A stretch of DNA of 64,000 bases from Papilionanthe hookeriana x Papilionanthe teres (GCA_022702705.1 CM040431.1:32759936-32823935), one strand, 5' to 3'; shown: positions 45,319-58,299, counted from the stretch's first letter. A program made the numbers and translations. The notes: generated by a model from the letters alone, not told the origin.

Positions 45319-48300
45319 CTACCCCTGGGCATTCAAAGACTCTCCAGAGTTCACCCTCCTTGCCTCCTCGACATCAGCCGACTCTTGATAAGTGGATTCC
45401 TCCTCGCTCTCAAAGTCTGAAAGGAGCATTCCAAGCTCCTCCATATTATTCCATTTGGGCTCCAGGAGATTATGCTTTACGAACCTGTTGATAGCATAGA
45501 AGGTGTCGATCGCGATCTGCTGGGAGAGACCCTCGACGTACGCCTCTTTGGAAATCATCGAAGACATTTTCTCTTTAAACTCCTCGTTCTCCTTTCAAAG
45601 AGCAGCCAGATCTATCTCATGTTATTGGGTGTTCGTCTGTTGCTCCTCGATGAGATGCTTCAACTGCCCCTTCATTGCAACCAACTTCCGCTTTAGTATG
45701 CGGACCGCTCGACGTCTTCCTCAGCCTTGAGCGTGGAAGTGATCGATTGTTTGGAGAATATCTCTCCTAACCATTGACTGTAGGTATCTCTAAAAATCTC
45801 GAGACTAGAATGTGTAGATCCGGAGGAAGGGATAATCTCCATTTAGTGGGTTCACAGGAACCACTCAGTTTCCCTATCAATGAGTGCGAAACGACCAATC
45901 TTCCAAGCGCCGACTCCTTGATCATGTGAGAACGACCATTTAGGCCGAAACATGCCTCCTACCCATCGAGTACTGGTTCCTCTCAATTTCCCTTTCCTTC
46001 CACCTTGGGGGCACACTCTCTAACTGATCCACGGCCCCTTGCCCGTCCTCAGAGTCAGTCCCGATGGAGAAGAGGTGGGAAGCACGACTTGCCTCACCCC
46101 TCTCACGTAGATTGATAAACTGAGCTCCTCCTATCACCGGGGATATGCTGAAGGACTCTCAGACTCTAGAGGGTTAGGTAGACGAGAAGAGTCCCCCTCA
46201 CTGCCCTCTAAAAATCTTGAAAAATTACACAAATATTACGAGAATATACCTCACACACCAACGAACAAGGTGTGGGCAATACTTACCTTCATCGCGCTCC
46301 TTGGCCAACTTGAACGAGCTAGTCCGCTCTTAGCCCCTGCTGAGTGAGAGGGGGTCACCCCTCACTTGGAGCCTCTTTAAAGTCATCCTCTCCCCGACAG
46401 CTTTCTCTCGAGCGACCTCCCTGTCGTCAGCCAATCTCCATAGATCCTCGGTCATAGTTTCAACACCATTTAGACGGATCATTCGTTCGATTACATCAGT
46501 GTCGAGATACTGGAAAAGAGAGATGTGTTGGCCCTCGATCAATTCCCCTGTAGTCTCGAACGTTCCCAGGCAGAGTCTTCACCTTCCTTACCTCGCAGTA
46601 GCTGGATGAGGTATGGATTCCCCATCTGTCCGAGCACAAGGTGATCAGAAACTTGGGTTTTTAGAACTTTATCTTTTTCTCCAGCCCTAGTAACTAGATC
46701 TTGGTGTTAGCAACAAATTGAACCTACCCATCACAACCAACCTGAAAAGAGAAGAAGTGAGTGAACAGCTCAATCGGCCACGGAATCTTCATCCTTTGAT
46801 AGAAGAGGACGTAGGTCATAATGGCACTGACCAATTTTGGGAGAACTTAAGAAGGAACGAAAACGGTTGGAGATCGAACACAGCTCTTGACAAAAACGGT
46901 AGCTGAGGAGCCATCTTAAAATGGTCTTTGTAGAAGATAAGGTCGGGAGAGATATCGCTCGTGGCTCGCTTATGACTCTTGGCCGGATGGAGGAGGATGG
47001 TAGGGTCCATAATGTAGCGATCCTGGATCTTGCGGAGATAACTGAAACCTCTGTCGTAGGAATGGTGCCAAATGACCCTTGAGAATACTTCCAGACCATG
47101 ATGCCTTTACGTGAGACAGAAGAGAAGAGTGAGAAATGATAGTATGGAAAAGCGGAAATGGAAAAGGACGGAAGCTCTAATAGACAAAGGACAAGCTCAA
47201 AACACACATATATAGAAACACAAGTTACCTAAGAAGTCAATTGTCACCGATGCTACTAATGCAATAGGATTATAAGGCACCCAAGTAAGAGATCATTACA
47301 AAAAATTTTAAAAAATATTTTATTCCATTTTTATACAAAAGAGGAGGGGACATCATGCTAAAACCCTCAGTTACATGTTGGTAATGAAGAATCAGACCAA
47401 ACAGTTGTTCTCGGCTTTGCTCGAGACAAACCCTCGGTGATGAAGCCATTCGAAGATGAACCCACCACCCAATCTGAAAAGGTCATTCTGACTATCTCTG
47501 GGCTGGGCAACAAGGGTCTCCTTGATGGCCGATATTTTGGAGCATAAACGGGCAATCTCGCCTTGACTAGCCAACGTCTTCCCCCACCCCTCCCCCACTT
47601 CTGAAGGCCGCAAGCTCCTCGTGCAGCACTGCAACTTCACTCTCCACCCGCTCAACCCTCTCGAGGACCTTTTGTCACCTTCTCCTTGGGGGTACCCCAT
47701 AAAGCGGAGGAAGCGTTCCTCCATCTCGGCAAGACAGCGAAGTATGAAGTTCGAAGACACGCGACGCCCCACCGTCGCCTCCTCATCCCTCTGGGTGGGG
47801 GGGGTGTCGCCTGGTGGCTATCACCTTAGTCCGTAGCTTCCGATCCTCCAGTAACTCTTTTAGCACTTTGCTCCAGTGCGTTGAGTCCTCCCATGTATCC
47901 TCTTGCGACGATCTGTGCCACAATCACTGTCTGGACTGCAACTTGATCCACCGCCAATACGTCGTCTTCAAAGCTTGTGTCAGTATCTGCCAATAATGAA
48001 TTGACAGTCAAGACTTCCGTCACTTAAAAGGAAGGAACAAAGAAAGCTAATCAAACTACATATCAAGGATTCGCCCCAACTCAGATGTGGAATAAGAAAA
48101 GAGATCCTCACCCATTTTTTCTGTCCTCCACCCTCCAAAGAGAATCCGCTCCTAGCTTGCCAAAGCCACGTCTTAGTCGTGACCATCACCTCCTCAACAC
48201 TTCTCTAGGGAATCAGGACCTCCACACCCGTCTGAGCAGGTAGCCTCACTCCCAAGGGTGAGACACTCGCCCCAGGTGAGCGCCCCTCATGAGAGTTGTT

Positions 48301-48590
48301 TGTACGACCCACAACCCTCTCCCAAGGAGGGCCTGCCAAAGAACCAGAGGAGACATGCCAAATCTAGCGATCACCAACTCCGTGCTTTCAGACCGCTCTC
48401 TTCCTTCTCACTCCTTCCGCAGATGCCTCACCAGACGGTTTGACCTTCACGTCTAACTTACGAGCTTGCACGTGCATGCCACTTATAGCATTTAGAAAGA
48501 CACTCTTATCAAAAGGTGGGTCTCCTTCGCCAAAAATCGCGGAGAATGGGTAGAGAGGAAGACACAAGACAATGGAATCTAAAGGAGATG
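45319..48590 (-). pseudogene. Decayed antisense ORF of the Tat-like element
   Basis: Minus-strand frames follow one another: 48590-47400 (serine/arginine-rich, with LYGVPPR and VERVESEVAVLHEEL), 47207-46770, 47010-46816 (YKDHFKMAPQLPF, ISPDLIFYKDHF), 46542-46330 (TEDLWRLADDREVAREKA) and 45567-45319 (KEAYVEGLSQQIAIDTFYAI to a stop after SGESLNAQG). Parts are predicted coiled coil (KENEEFKEKMSSM, REVAREKAVGERM). The mix of a gypsy-type transposon domain-like block with coiled coil fits the antisense ORFs reported in Tat elements (putative gypsy-type transposon / plant mobile domain-like proteins). The function of such proteins is unknown. Many stops here. Confidence 0.55.
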
Positions 48591-48791
48591 AAGAGGTGCA
48601 GAGTTCCGTTGCCCCAAAGCCTATTTTTATAATGGCCTGGGCTAGGAAATCCAGGAAAATCCATTATTGTGCAATAATGTCGTTTATTTATTTATTTCTA
48701 TATACGTGATCAAAATATTCTCTTGTCCTTGTGTGCTAGATAGCTTCCGAGGAGCAATAGAATCATTTAACTAAATATATACATATAAAAA

Positions 48792-49192
48792 TCTGCCAGC
48801 ACGAATGTCAATGCAAATGAGCAATTCAGGAAGGAAGTACGACCGATCAGATGAAGCAATAAATGATTGTTTCCAGATAAGTAGCGATGAAAATTTCTCA
48901 CCTAAGCGATCGACAGAAGACGACAAACGTAAGTCCCTCAGAACAGTCATCAGCCGGCGGGACGATCGATGGGGAGCACTACTCCAAGACATGAATCGAT
49001 CGAAACAAGATCTGCAAGATAATCGATGACCTTTATAAATCGAATGGATCCCGAGCTTTATTATATGCAAATAATCTTGCAAATTACCAAAAAAACCTCT
49101 ATAAAAAGTTGATGATTAGGAGGCTGACATGTATTTTTACCATGTTGGGATTTAGCCTATAAATAGAGGTCCATATTATGGTCTAGTATTGC

Positions 49193-49230
<38 letters not shown>

Positions 49231-49254
49231 CTGCCCCCTAATTCGGATTCAACA
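48792..49254 (+). repeat. 3' LTR of the Tat-like element
   Basis: It runs from TCTGCCAGCACGAATG to ATTCGGATTCAACA. TATA-like CCTATAAATAGAGG is near 49158 and a shorter (CT)n tract is at 49199-49227. Small differences from the 5' LTR throughout suggest an old insertion. Confidence 0.7.
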
Positions 49255-49995
49255 GTGATCTGGCTTCATATCACATCTGTGTAACTTCACTGAAAAAATG
49301 ACTGTATAATATAGAAAAAGTAAAAAAAAAAAGTTGATAAAACTCTTATGTTAAGTCATTAAAAAAGGACTAAGAGATATTTATATAAAATAATAATAAA
49401 TAAATAAATAATCGAATTATTTAATAAAGCGTGGATAATTATTATAATTTTTTTTAATGTCGTTAGTTTGAATGTTGATTTCAATCAAGAGTTGAAGTTT
49501 TGAGTAATCAAAGTCATTGATGGAGTCAAAATCTTAACCTTATTCGAAATGTTTTAAAAGTAGTCTTGTGACATTAGAGGGGATAGCGTATGGAGGAGGC
49601 TTCCATGGTTTTGGAACTTAGAAGAAATAAATAGTGTTGACACGGTGGAGGCAATGGTGGTTGGGGAGGTTAGCATGGCAGCCCACATAATGAATTAATT
49701 ATGTCGACCAATGGGCACGTAATTAGACATATCCAATGGGCACGTAATTAGACATATTAGAGCCAAGTGTTTTGTACGTGGAGTCATGAGTGAGCAAGTA
49801 GATTTAGAGTTCTTCTTTTTGTCATTTAATATATGATATTAAGGGACATTTAGTTTGCTTAGCATATAATGCAACTTAAAATATTTTAGAGTTGTTAAAT
49901 TATTATAAAATGAATGTAAGAGAATATTTTTATGTATTTGGTTTTGAAGTTATAAAAGTTTAATACAATGACTCACGTTGGAGTGTTATTTATGT
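49255..49995. other. AT-rich DNA, no recognised feature
   Basis: A 25-base direct doubling (CCAATGGGCACGTAATTAGAC, twice near 49709 and 49735) is the only pattern noted. Confidence 0.5.
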
Positions 49996-50266
49996 ACGGA
50001 ATACGCATACAGTTTCGCCTGCGTACTCCCTCGAATAACCTCCCAATAACTCAGTTTTTGGAGGTTATTGAGAGGTTATGGGGTAGTAACTCCAATAACA
50101 TTTGAATACCCCCAATAACCTACCAATACACCTACCAAGTTCTGCGCTAACATTGAGGGTTATTGAGAGGTCATTGGGGGCATTAACTCCAATAACACTC
50201 ACATAACCCCCCAATACCCACAGAATAACCGGACGACGCACGTAGAACTGTGTGCGTACTCCGGAT
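49996..50266. mobile_element. MITE with ~30-bp TIRs, 270 bp
   Basis: The left end CGGAATACGCATACAGTT and the right end, reversed (CCGGAGTACGCACACAGTT), pair over about 30 bases. The interior repeats CCTCCAATAAC / GGTTATTGAGAGGTTAT phrases in both orientations, so the middle can fold too. ATGTA lies immediately left (49991-49996 region) and ATGTA again right of CTCCGG (50265-50269), which could be a five-base target duplication. No coding capacity. Confidence 0.65.
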
Positions 50267-50269
50267 GTA

Positions 50270-52337
50270 GATAGCTTACCTCACATTGGGTGTCGGCATG
50301 TAGCTTGCCGTATTGATGATACTGCCACTATAAGTTGCGACAACAGTTTGGCTTAAGATTTATTTGAACACATCTAAAATTGTCGAGTTTTAAATACATA
50401 TATGATAAATTTTGAAGTTCTTAAAATCTTTTTATGTATAATACTTGAATCAGAAATAAAATTTTCAAATCTCATTTATAACATATACTTTACGTGCAGT
50501 CTCTTTAGGTCCAACTAAATGGACCCCTGATGTTTGACGAACAGCCTCCTAATGATTGACGAATGCAAGGTTCTTAATATTATATATACATAAAATATCA
50601 TTAATATTAATTTTTTGAACTTAAATACTGTATATTTTCATACATATACTTTGATGTGATCAATTTACTTAAATGTTAATAGTCTTAAGATTACAGATTA
50701 AGGATTGTGTGTTACATAAGTTAATTAGAAGGTAAAATTGAACAAGAAGGGTGAAGTGTTTATTGGGCCCTCCACTCAAACAAGGCATTTTTAATGTTAT
50801 CCGAGATGCATTACTTAATCATTCATGTAATTGAATTTTCCACGTAACAAAGTTATAATTAGTGTAATGAGCTTAGAAATTGATACCTAATTTGGTTGCA
50901 TTAGTAGACTTTTAATAGGAGGCAGCGTTTGGTTGAACTATGGGGATTGTAGGCGTTATGTCTTGTCAACGTACTTAGTCTTCATCTTCGTCTTTGACCC
51001 TTTAGTTAACCAGTTGATTGCTGTTGCGTATAGCGCTTGGAAAGAATTGATGAAGTGATTTTAATAATAGTTATAGATAATATCACTACTATTTTAGAAT
51101 TGATTATCAATTATATACATATTGTTTTTATTAAAATGTGTTTATTTATCATAATTTAAAAATACATAAATATCGTAATTATACTAATTAAATTAAAATT
51201 ATTCAACAAAAATGTTACTCTTGACTTAATTATGTTGCTTATTGAAAAATGTAAAAAAGATAAAGTGATGTTAAGAGCTCGGCCTGCTCTAGAATTGAGC
51301 ATGAAGAACTTATAATTTGACCAAAGTAAATTATGCCCAATCCATCATGCAGCTAACTTTATTAGGCTCTATTATAACCCTAATAACAAGTGCATTGCAA
51401 ATTCACTAAGCCCTTATTCACTTGAATACTATTAATTTAAGTGTTCGTTTGGACTTGGTTGTATATGCAACTATATACATACTCTTACAAAGTCACCATT
51501 TTATACAAGGCAAAACTTTAAAAATAGTATTTTTTTTTATTTTAAATCAAATAAGTTTTTTTTTTTTTTTTGAAGTAGACTAAATAATCAGGCCACATAG
51601 CAATTGTGTTTCCACGTGGATTCAAGTACACAAAATCGCTACTTGACATGACAATTCTATTTTAGGCGATTTAATTTTATTGAAAAAAATCGAAGCTGTT
51701 CAATTTAAAGGCGCCCTTCCGTGTCCTAAGTTGCCCTTCCCCATTGTGAGTGAGCTCCCGATGTTTCTCTGTCAAAGTATCTCGTTGAAGAAACTGTTGT
51801 GAAAGGACCCCCGTCGAAGCACTGGCGTTGAAGCTAGTCTAAATCCTTTTACTAGTTATTCAAAGCACATCTATTATAATCCTTATGCTTCTTCGTTGAA
51901 CGATTGCCATCGAGGCAACTAGCGTTGAAGCACCTCCATTGAAGCACTGGCAACTAAGTCATCGGCATCGGAGCTCACCGAGTCTACATTTTCTTCCAAT
52001 TCCTGATTTTCTCTTCCACCGAGCCTATATTCATAAGAGTATTTAGATTTTTCTTCCCTCTGATATCTTTGATTTTGTGAATGTTGCAATTAGATGTTTG
52101 TTTGTGTTAGGTTTATCAATTTGTTTTCCATGTGATGAAAATGCAGGCGAAAGGTGCAGTTTTTCCACTTAGGTTTTGGATTTGTTCATAGCTTTTTGAA
52201 GGAATCAAAATTTGGCAATTTTTTTATTGTTTATTTAAACTTTGATTACTTTTCAGTTTTTACTTTGAATTTTACTAAGTGAGAGAGAGAGGGAGAGTTT
52301 AGATAGTGTCTTTAGTTGTTATGGAATGCATCTATTA
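50270..52337. other. Unassigned DNA; GC-richer leader-like block at 51690-52050
   Basis: AT-rich throughout except for 51690-52050, where GGCGCCCTTCCG, CGTCGAAGCACTGGCGTTGAAG and similar GAAGCACTGGC phrases occur. It could be a first exon or UTR of a lost gene or transposon. No open frame of note. Confidence 0.4.
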
Positions 52338-53223
52338 GTTTTTTCATCATTTAGTCTTTCACTAAAGAAGTTCATAAATGTTTATTTGATTGAGAATGAT
52401 ACCAATAACAACGTTGGATGTTTCACATTTAATTTTGAAACATCATCGAAGTTTAACTAAGTATGTGAGCTTTGGTTGAATGAATTATTTCAATACTGGT
52501 TTAGTGTGCACGCATGGTTAATTCTTGTCAAAGTTGATACAATATAAATTTCTATGATGTTTTTCTTGGTTTATATATGTATTCTATTCTCTATATGTTA
52601 CTTTCATTAGAAAACTATTAAATTATCATATGTATGGATTTTTTTCTGCATTATTGTTTTCTTTTTAAGAAACAAATTAGTTGTCTAGATCAGGAGATTG
52701 TGATTTTTGAAGTTTTATTTTTGTTAGCATGAAATTAATGTTATATTATATTTGAAATCATAAGAATTCCTAACAATTTCTAGTTCACACTTTTCATAAC
52801 TTGATTAAAACGTTAATACTTTTATATTATATTATTTCAATTGAATATGTAAGCTAAATAATATCAAAAGACAATGTAATAAGAAAAATTTATTTTGTGA
52901 GCTAGCTTTTTTTATAACTTCTAAATCTTTGTGAATGACACAATTATACGCTCGAAGATAGGAGATTCATTTGACAAGTGTAGAATTCAATTTGTTTTAA
53001 ACATTTTAAAATACAGAGTTTCTTGTTTGCTATGCAAATATTTTTTTTTTTTGTGAATTAAAATATTTTGTTGCAAAAATTCTAGAACTTGAATAATGGT
53101 ATACATTTCTAAATTTGGAGTATAATATTGGTTTTTTCATCATTTAGCCTTCCACTAAAGAAGCTGAGAAATGTATATTTTGATTGAGAATGACACCAAT
53201 AGCAACTTTGGATGTTTCACATT
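52338..53223. repeat. Two ~93-bp direct repeats 793 bp apart
   Basis: GTTTTTTCATCATTTAGnCTTnCACTAAAGAAG, TTGATTGAGAATGA, ACCAATAxCAAC and TTGGATGTTTCACATT occur at 52338-52430 and 53131-53223. The region between is T-rich without genes. This could be a duplicated fragment or the ends of a small element. Confidence 0.65.
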
Positions 53224-54509
53224 AATATATTGTCACTTAAATTTAGTAAATATACATTAAAAAATGAGTGAATTCTTTGCTTAATTGATGCTATAGTATG
53301 ATGGTAAATTAATTGTGCCAAAGGAGCTTGTGCCCAAGTTTGTATAAGGTCGAAGTCGGCCAATTCGTGCCCAGCTACATCCTATATACACGGCGTTAAC
53401 TGCGAAAATTGAAATATTACTCGTGTAAATTGAATCTTGTCTGTCGTTACTCAATCAATAATAAATTCATTGCAGCTAAAGTAGATGATGATAAATGACT
53501 GTGATTGATTTAGCAGAGCATCAAATAAAGTTTAAACAGTTTATGTTGAGTTTATTTCAACTTAGAAAGCAGACAATATCGTTGATTACATAATTTTGGA
53601 ATTGTCCATGAGCATCTTTATCAAATATGTTGTCATGGATCGGTAAGAACTATCATATACAATATTTGGAAAGTATGAGTTATTAAAATGAATTGAGATT
53701 ATTATAAAAATTACTATTCTATCGACTTAATTGTTTTAATTATGATTACTTCAAGGGTGATCAACTCGACCCAAAATTTCGGAGCAACTATGGAATTAGA
53801 GATATCATTCCTTCATGTTATTGAAGGATATGAAATAATGGGTAGTACTTTAAGTGCTTATGACTTTGATTTTGATAATAAAACTTATAATGAAATTAGT
53901 GGTAAGCAAGGTTATGTATATTGTAGGGCATGAACTTATACAAAAACAATCATTTCGAAATAGTGATATAGTAGATCAAATGACTAGTAACAACGAGTAC
54001 ATACGATTTTTTAAACATGTGGAAGAGTGGGATGGTGGCTCGAATGAGCAGATCACATCCGCACATAAATTAATTATTATTACACCTTTCATGAACATCA
54101 AAAGAATTTGTAGAATCAAATCCCATATTAATTATATTGACATGAAAAAATAAAAATAGAATAGATTCACTATTATTAAACTATATTTTGTAACATCAAA
54201 TGAGCCTTTAAATCAAAGAATAATTCCATATGGAACAAAATCTGGAAAGAGAGAGCAATATCTCTACTGGATTCCTGTTCCACTAACAGTCCCCGAATTG
54301 CGTACAAGAGATTGAAACCCAAATATACGACAAATATATGGTGGCTGAAGGCCTCTGAACTTGTGGGGCTGCACATAGAAAGGGAACCATACAAAGCGAG
54401 CCAATGCCCTCCATCCATTCGTCTGATCGATACATAATTTGGACCATCATCCTCCTCTGGACCAAATTTAATCAACCAGAACCATCAAAATAGATTGAAT
54501 GTTATATAT
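53224..54509. other. Unassigned DNA with short open frames
   Basis: Frames at 53742-53933 (+), 53854-54153 (+) and 54176-54475 (-) have ordinary amino-acid mixes but no family I recognise. They may be decayed coding pieces of a transposon or host gene. Confidence 0.35.
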
Positions 54510-54523
54510 ACATACGTATACAT

Positions 54524-54557
<34 letters not shown>
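54510..54557. repeat. (CA)n(TA)n microsatellite
   Basis: ACATACACACACACAC passes into about ten TA units. Confidence 0.85.
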
Positions 54558-55599
54558 GGTGCAAAACAATGAGAAAAAGAAAATCACAAAACAACTAAAC
54601 CATCCACATGGTGAACGGTGCGATTTACTTGTTCGATGTAAATCCACCTATATCCATAGTACATTTGGGCATTGGGCGGATGACCCAATGGGCTCCCCAT
54701 AAGTCTGAATCGGCACAGCTAGACATGTACCAAGTCTGACCCGCCCAATGGCCACGTCTCATAGGTATAATTCGTGATTGCAAGCTTTCGAGGCGGTAAT
54801 TTTTTTTCAAACCTTTTTTGGATACTTTGGTGGGAATTTGAAAAATAGATGTTAACATATTAAACCATATAGTTTTCCTTGAAAAGTAGCCTCATCTCAA
54901 TCTTTTGTGTAATCAAAATTTAAATTAATGTGTTCAAAGTTGTAGGGCCTTCTTTGGAAAGCAGAAGTGCTCATGTAATTACACGCAATATTAGAGTGCT
55001 TCGTCTTGTCCAATAGGGCAATGCATGAATAATTACATATATAGCACTCGAAAACATTGTTAAATACAAAAGTAGCACGTACTTGCATCTATTTTTCAAA
55101 TTCCTGTCAAAGTATCACAATGATAGTATAAATAACATATGAAAAAATCAATTTTCTTTTATGGCACGCCGGCCGGTCCGACTCACCTTGTGGGCAGGTG
55201 TAGCTATGAAATTATAAATAGAAATTGGGCTCAAGCCTGATTGGCTGGTTGAAGCATGAATAAGCCTGACATACCCAATGCCCAGTTCTAGTCCACGTGA
55301 AAGAGTCATCTCACTATCAACAGGTGATGAGAGAGGAAAAAAATACAACTCCACACATAAAAATGAGCCATAATCGATTCTATAAATAAAAGAGGATTTG
55401 GGCATACAAATTAAGAATATTTCAAATATAAAAAATACCATATAATCATGTCTCTTCTAATTATGTTATCTAATATTAATTTTCCTAGTATATACACTTC
55501 CTATTATATAACTATTAACTTTAATATTTTTCATAACAATCTCCATCTTATCTTTCAATTCTAGATAAGTGGGAGATAACCAAAATGACATTCAATATC
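54558..55599. other. Unassigned; inverted GGGCATTGGG blocks
   Basis: GGGCATTGGGCGGATGACCC (54667) and, reversed, GGGCATTGGGTATGTCAGGC (from 55285) face each other about 620 bp apart. Neighbouring CGCCCAATGG adds to the pattern. This may be a decayed transposon with GGGC-rich ends. No gene is seen. Confidence 0.35.
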
Positions 55600-56049
55600 A
55601 AAATGATTGCACTAGAATTGTTGCCTACATACCTCGCTTCTAAAGAGATCATGCCTTGCGTAGTCCTTCAAAATTCCCGAATTGGCAATCAATCATGAGT
55701 TCGGATGTTCATCAATTTTCTATAGTAGGTGAAGTTTTAGACAGGTTATACCTTTATGAGTAGGTTGAATTTTCTTTTATGTATATCTTCTTCAACTAAG
55801 CATTATCGCCATCAATAAAATCTCAAAAAAAAAAAGTAACGCCTCATGTTAATGTGCTCGGCACGAGCATGTTGAATTTAATTTATAACCAAAAATATTG
55901 CACTCTGACTATCATAGAATAGTGTCATAAACTTTTGACTAACTTTTAATTGATCTAGTAGATCCTACATCTATATTGCTTCCTTCATCGCCACCTTGAC
56001 TGCCAAGTAATTAGCTTCTGCAATAAATAAAGTAATAATAGACTAAAGA

Positions 56050-56560
56050 ACTGATCTCCAACTGATCGAAACACTTGACAATGTGAATAAATAAGAGATC
56101 ATAAACCTATACTTGTTCATATTATTTGCATAGTTCAGTGTCACCTACACATAAATAAACAATATATGATTACCCTTCAAATGCTAAGTCGACATCAACA
56201 ATACCCTACAGATGCCTTAGATTACTCTTTACAGCCAACCAATTACTCATTCTTAGATCATGCATGAACTTGATCATAACACCAAACAATTTTATAATGT
56301 CTGGTTTGGTATAAATCATGAAATATATCAGACTGCCCACTACACTAGCATAAAAATGATCATGTATCTTTCCTCTCCTGGTCATCTATAGAACCCTAAT
56401 CTGAACTCAACTGATATTGATACTCAATGAGAAGACTCGCCACCTTGCTTGAGTTATCAATCCTAAACTTTTTTGTACATTTTAAATATATGCACTTTGA
56501 AAGAGAAAACATTTATAGCTGCATTGCCCTGAGAATCCTTATGCCATGAATTCTGCATGC
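56050..56560 (-). pseudogene. Ty1/copia RNase H region fragment
   Basis: Pieces such as YASVVGSLIYFMIYTKPDI (two short frames, about 56380-56310) correspond to the conserved YxxxVGSLMYxMxxTRPDI block. IKFMHDLRMSNWLAVK (about 56280-56235) matches FMxNPGxxHWxAVK. Stops in all frames. Confidence 0.75.
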
Positions 56561-56599
56561 TTCTCACAAAATCATTTATGTCGATATATTTGGATAGTT

Positions 56600-57000
56600 G
56601 TTTCTTTATCCTACCAATCTTAGTCTAACTGATAGATGCAACCAATATGTTATCAATATATAGAAGTAAGTAGATGAGCTCACTATTGACCAACTTCTTA
56701 AAGTATGCACAATAATCAAGTTGGCTTCTCATGTACTTATGTCCCATTATGAACTGATCAACGTTCTTATACCACTACTGTTGTGACTGCTTCAAACCAT
56801 ATAAAGGCTTGTCCAGTCTACAAACTAAATCTTCTTAGGCTTTATATCCAAAAGGCTTCAACATATAGATCTCTTCTTATAATTTTTCGTGAAGGAACAC
56901 AATCTTCACATCAAGCTACTCTAAAACTAGAATGTACTGTGCTACAATTGTTAAGGGAAACAGATCGATTGATGATTGACCACTAGAAAGAGCACTTCAT
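56600..57000 (-). pseudogene. Ty1/copia reverse transcriptase fragment
   Basis: Minus-strand frame: VKIVFLHEKL, EEIYMLKPFGYKA, EDLVCRLDKPLYGLKQS, WYKNVDQFIMGHKYMRSQLD, YCAYFKKLVNSELIYLLLYI, then DNILVASIS. All blocks are in family order (VKTAFLHG, EEIYM, LxKSLYGLKQ). The catalytic YVDD reads YIDN, so the last aspartate is lost. Confidence 0.85.
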
Positions 57001-57239
57001 TATAATCAATCCATTCTCATTACGTAAAAACTTTAGCCACTAACATAGCCTTATATCACACATCAGTTCCATGAGATCATTCATTTTTTTTGTACGCTCA
57101 TTTGAACCCAATTACTTCCTTCCCATAGAAAGCTTCACCAATCTCTAAGTAGATTTCTTCGAAAGAGACTCCATCTCTTATTCTATTGCCTCTTTCCAAA
57201 GATAAGTGTCTCATCTCTCCACCATTTTCTTGTAGTGAC

Positions 57240-57720
57240 AAAGAATTTTAGCCTATGTGGCTGAAATTACAAATGCAATGTGATCCATCAACCAAGTTAA
57301 TTTTGGGATATTATAGCCACGGCCTAATAAACTCTATCCAACCAAGCATTGAACATCATACACAATTTTCTCCTCCAAAATTCGGTTCATCTTCTCTGCC
57401 ACCTTGTTCTGCTTTGGTGTCTCTCAAACAGTGAAGTTGTGCTTTATCCCAACCCTCTTACACTCTTGTAAGGACACATTAAATTTGCATTTGTCCCCTA
57501 TTACAAGATTTGATATATTGGATCTTGTGATCAATTTGAGTCTTAGTCCATTTCTTTCAAGTCATGAAAATCTCTAGCGCCTCACTCTGGTGCTTCGTGG
57601 TGCACAAACAAACATATTTGAAGTAATTATCGATAAAATGTATCAGCCCGCAAACGATGTCATCTTCATCGGGCCCTAAATATCTATGTGAATGTACTCT
57701 AAAATATCATTTCCAATCTA
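57240..57720 (-). pseudogene. Ty1/copia integrase fragment
   Basis: The frames give EYIHIDI, GPDEDDI, GLIHFIDNYFKYVCLCTTKH and QSEALEIFMT, then KTQIDHKIQYIKSCNRGQMQ and, in a shifted frame, ETPKQNKVAEKMNRILEEKI. This is the copia integrase core in order: GPDEDDI sits where GPMxTxS is usual, and CNRGQM where the family has SDNGGE. The PxQNxVAExxNR block is well kept. Catalytic residues are damaged. Confidence 0.8.
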
Positions 57721-58299
57721 GATCATAGTACCAAAAGATACTCGCTACTTCTTGTCAAACACAAAATGTTCACAAAAATCGAGCTTAAGTGCTCACTTCT
57801 TTGATTAATCATTGCTTCTCAAAAACCTCTGATGAAGCCTCATGAGTTATCTACGTATGCCAAAATGTAGTGGTGTCAAAAGAATCATCATTCACAGTAG
57901 CAGTCATAGTCACTAAGCTACCTCGAAGATAGTAAAGGTTTTGATGGCAAACTTATTGCATAAAAATTAGTGTTCCCAGTCATATCCTCAGAAATCTTAC
58001 TTTAATAACTACCTTGTAGCCCTTAGACTCCAAGGCCCCAATTTATAACAAATTCTTGTCATAATATGTTTAACATAGTGAGATCTCACTTAATATCATC
58101 ACGCATCCTAATAAATTCATTCTTTTCACTAATAGTACAAAACCTATATTGTTACACATAGTCATTACACCACTACCAAGTTTTTTGTGCATAGAGAACT
58201 ACTCTCGATTGGGACAAATATTATAGGTAGCACCTATGTACAAAATCTAGAATGAATCATTTATATACAAACTATAAGAAAATCAATATAACGATACAT

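Larger units (their letters stand above)
42785..49254 (+). mobile_element. Tat-lineage Ty3/gypsy element with deleted gag-pol and an antisense ORF region
   Basis: Two direct LTRs (42785-43361 and 48792-49254) share long blocks: GGAAGTACGACCGATCAGATGAAG, ATCGACAGAAGACGACAAACG, TGGGGAGCACT and CTATAAATA-type promoters (each block given in part). Between them lie a gag start (43446), a jump to the integrase C-terminus (about 43610-43860), a region of diverged tandem repeats (44060-45010) and decayed coding sequence on the opposite strand (45319-48590). In plants the order pol, 3' repeats, antisense ORF, LTR is known for Tat-clade elements such as Grande and Cinful. The target duplication was not clear. 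Confidence 0.75.

Noticed and set aside
47392..47772. 126-codon minus frame taken as a separate gene
   Set aside because: It is one segment of the decayed antisense region of the gypsy element, with neighbours on the same strand in other frames.
54176..54475. Possible cytochrome P450 N-terminal fragment on the minus strand (FVWFPFYVQ, PPYICRIFG in one frame)
   Set aside because: The resemblance is short, without the heme-binding or other diagnostic motifs, and does not persist; I would not annotate it.
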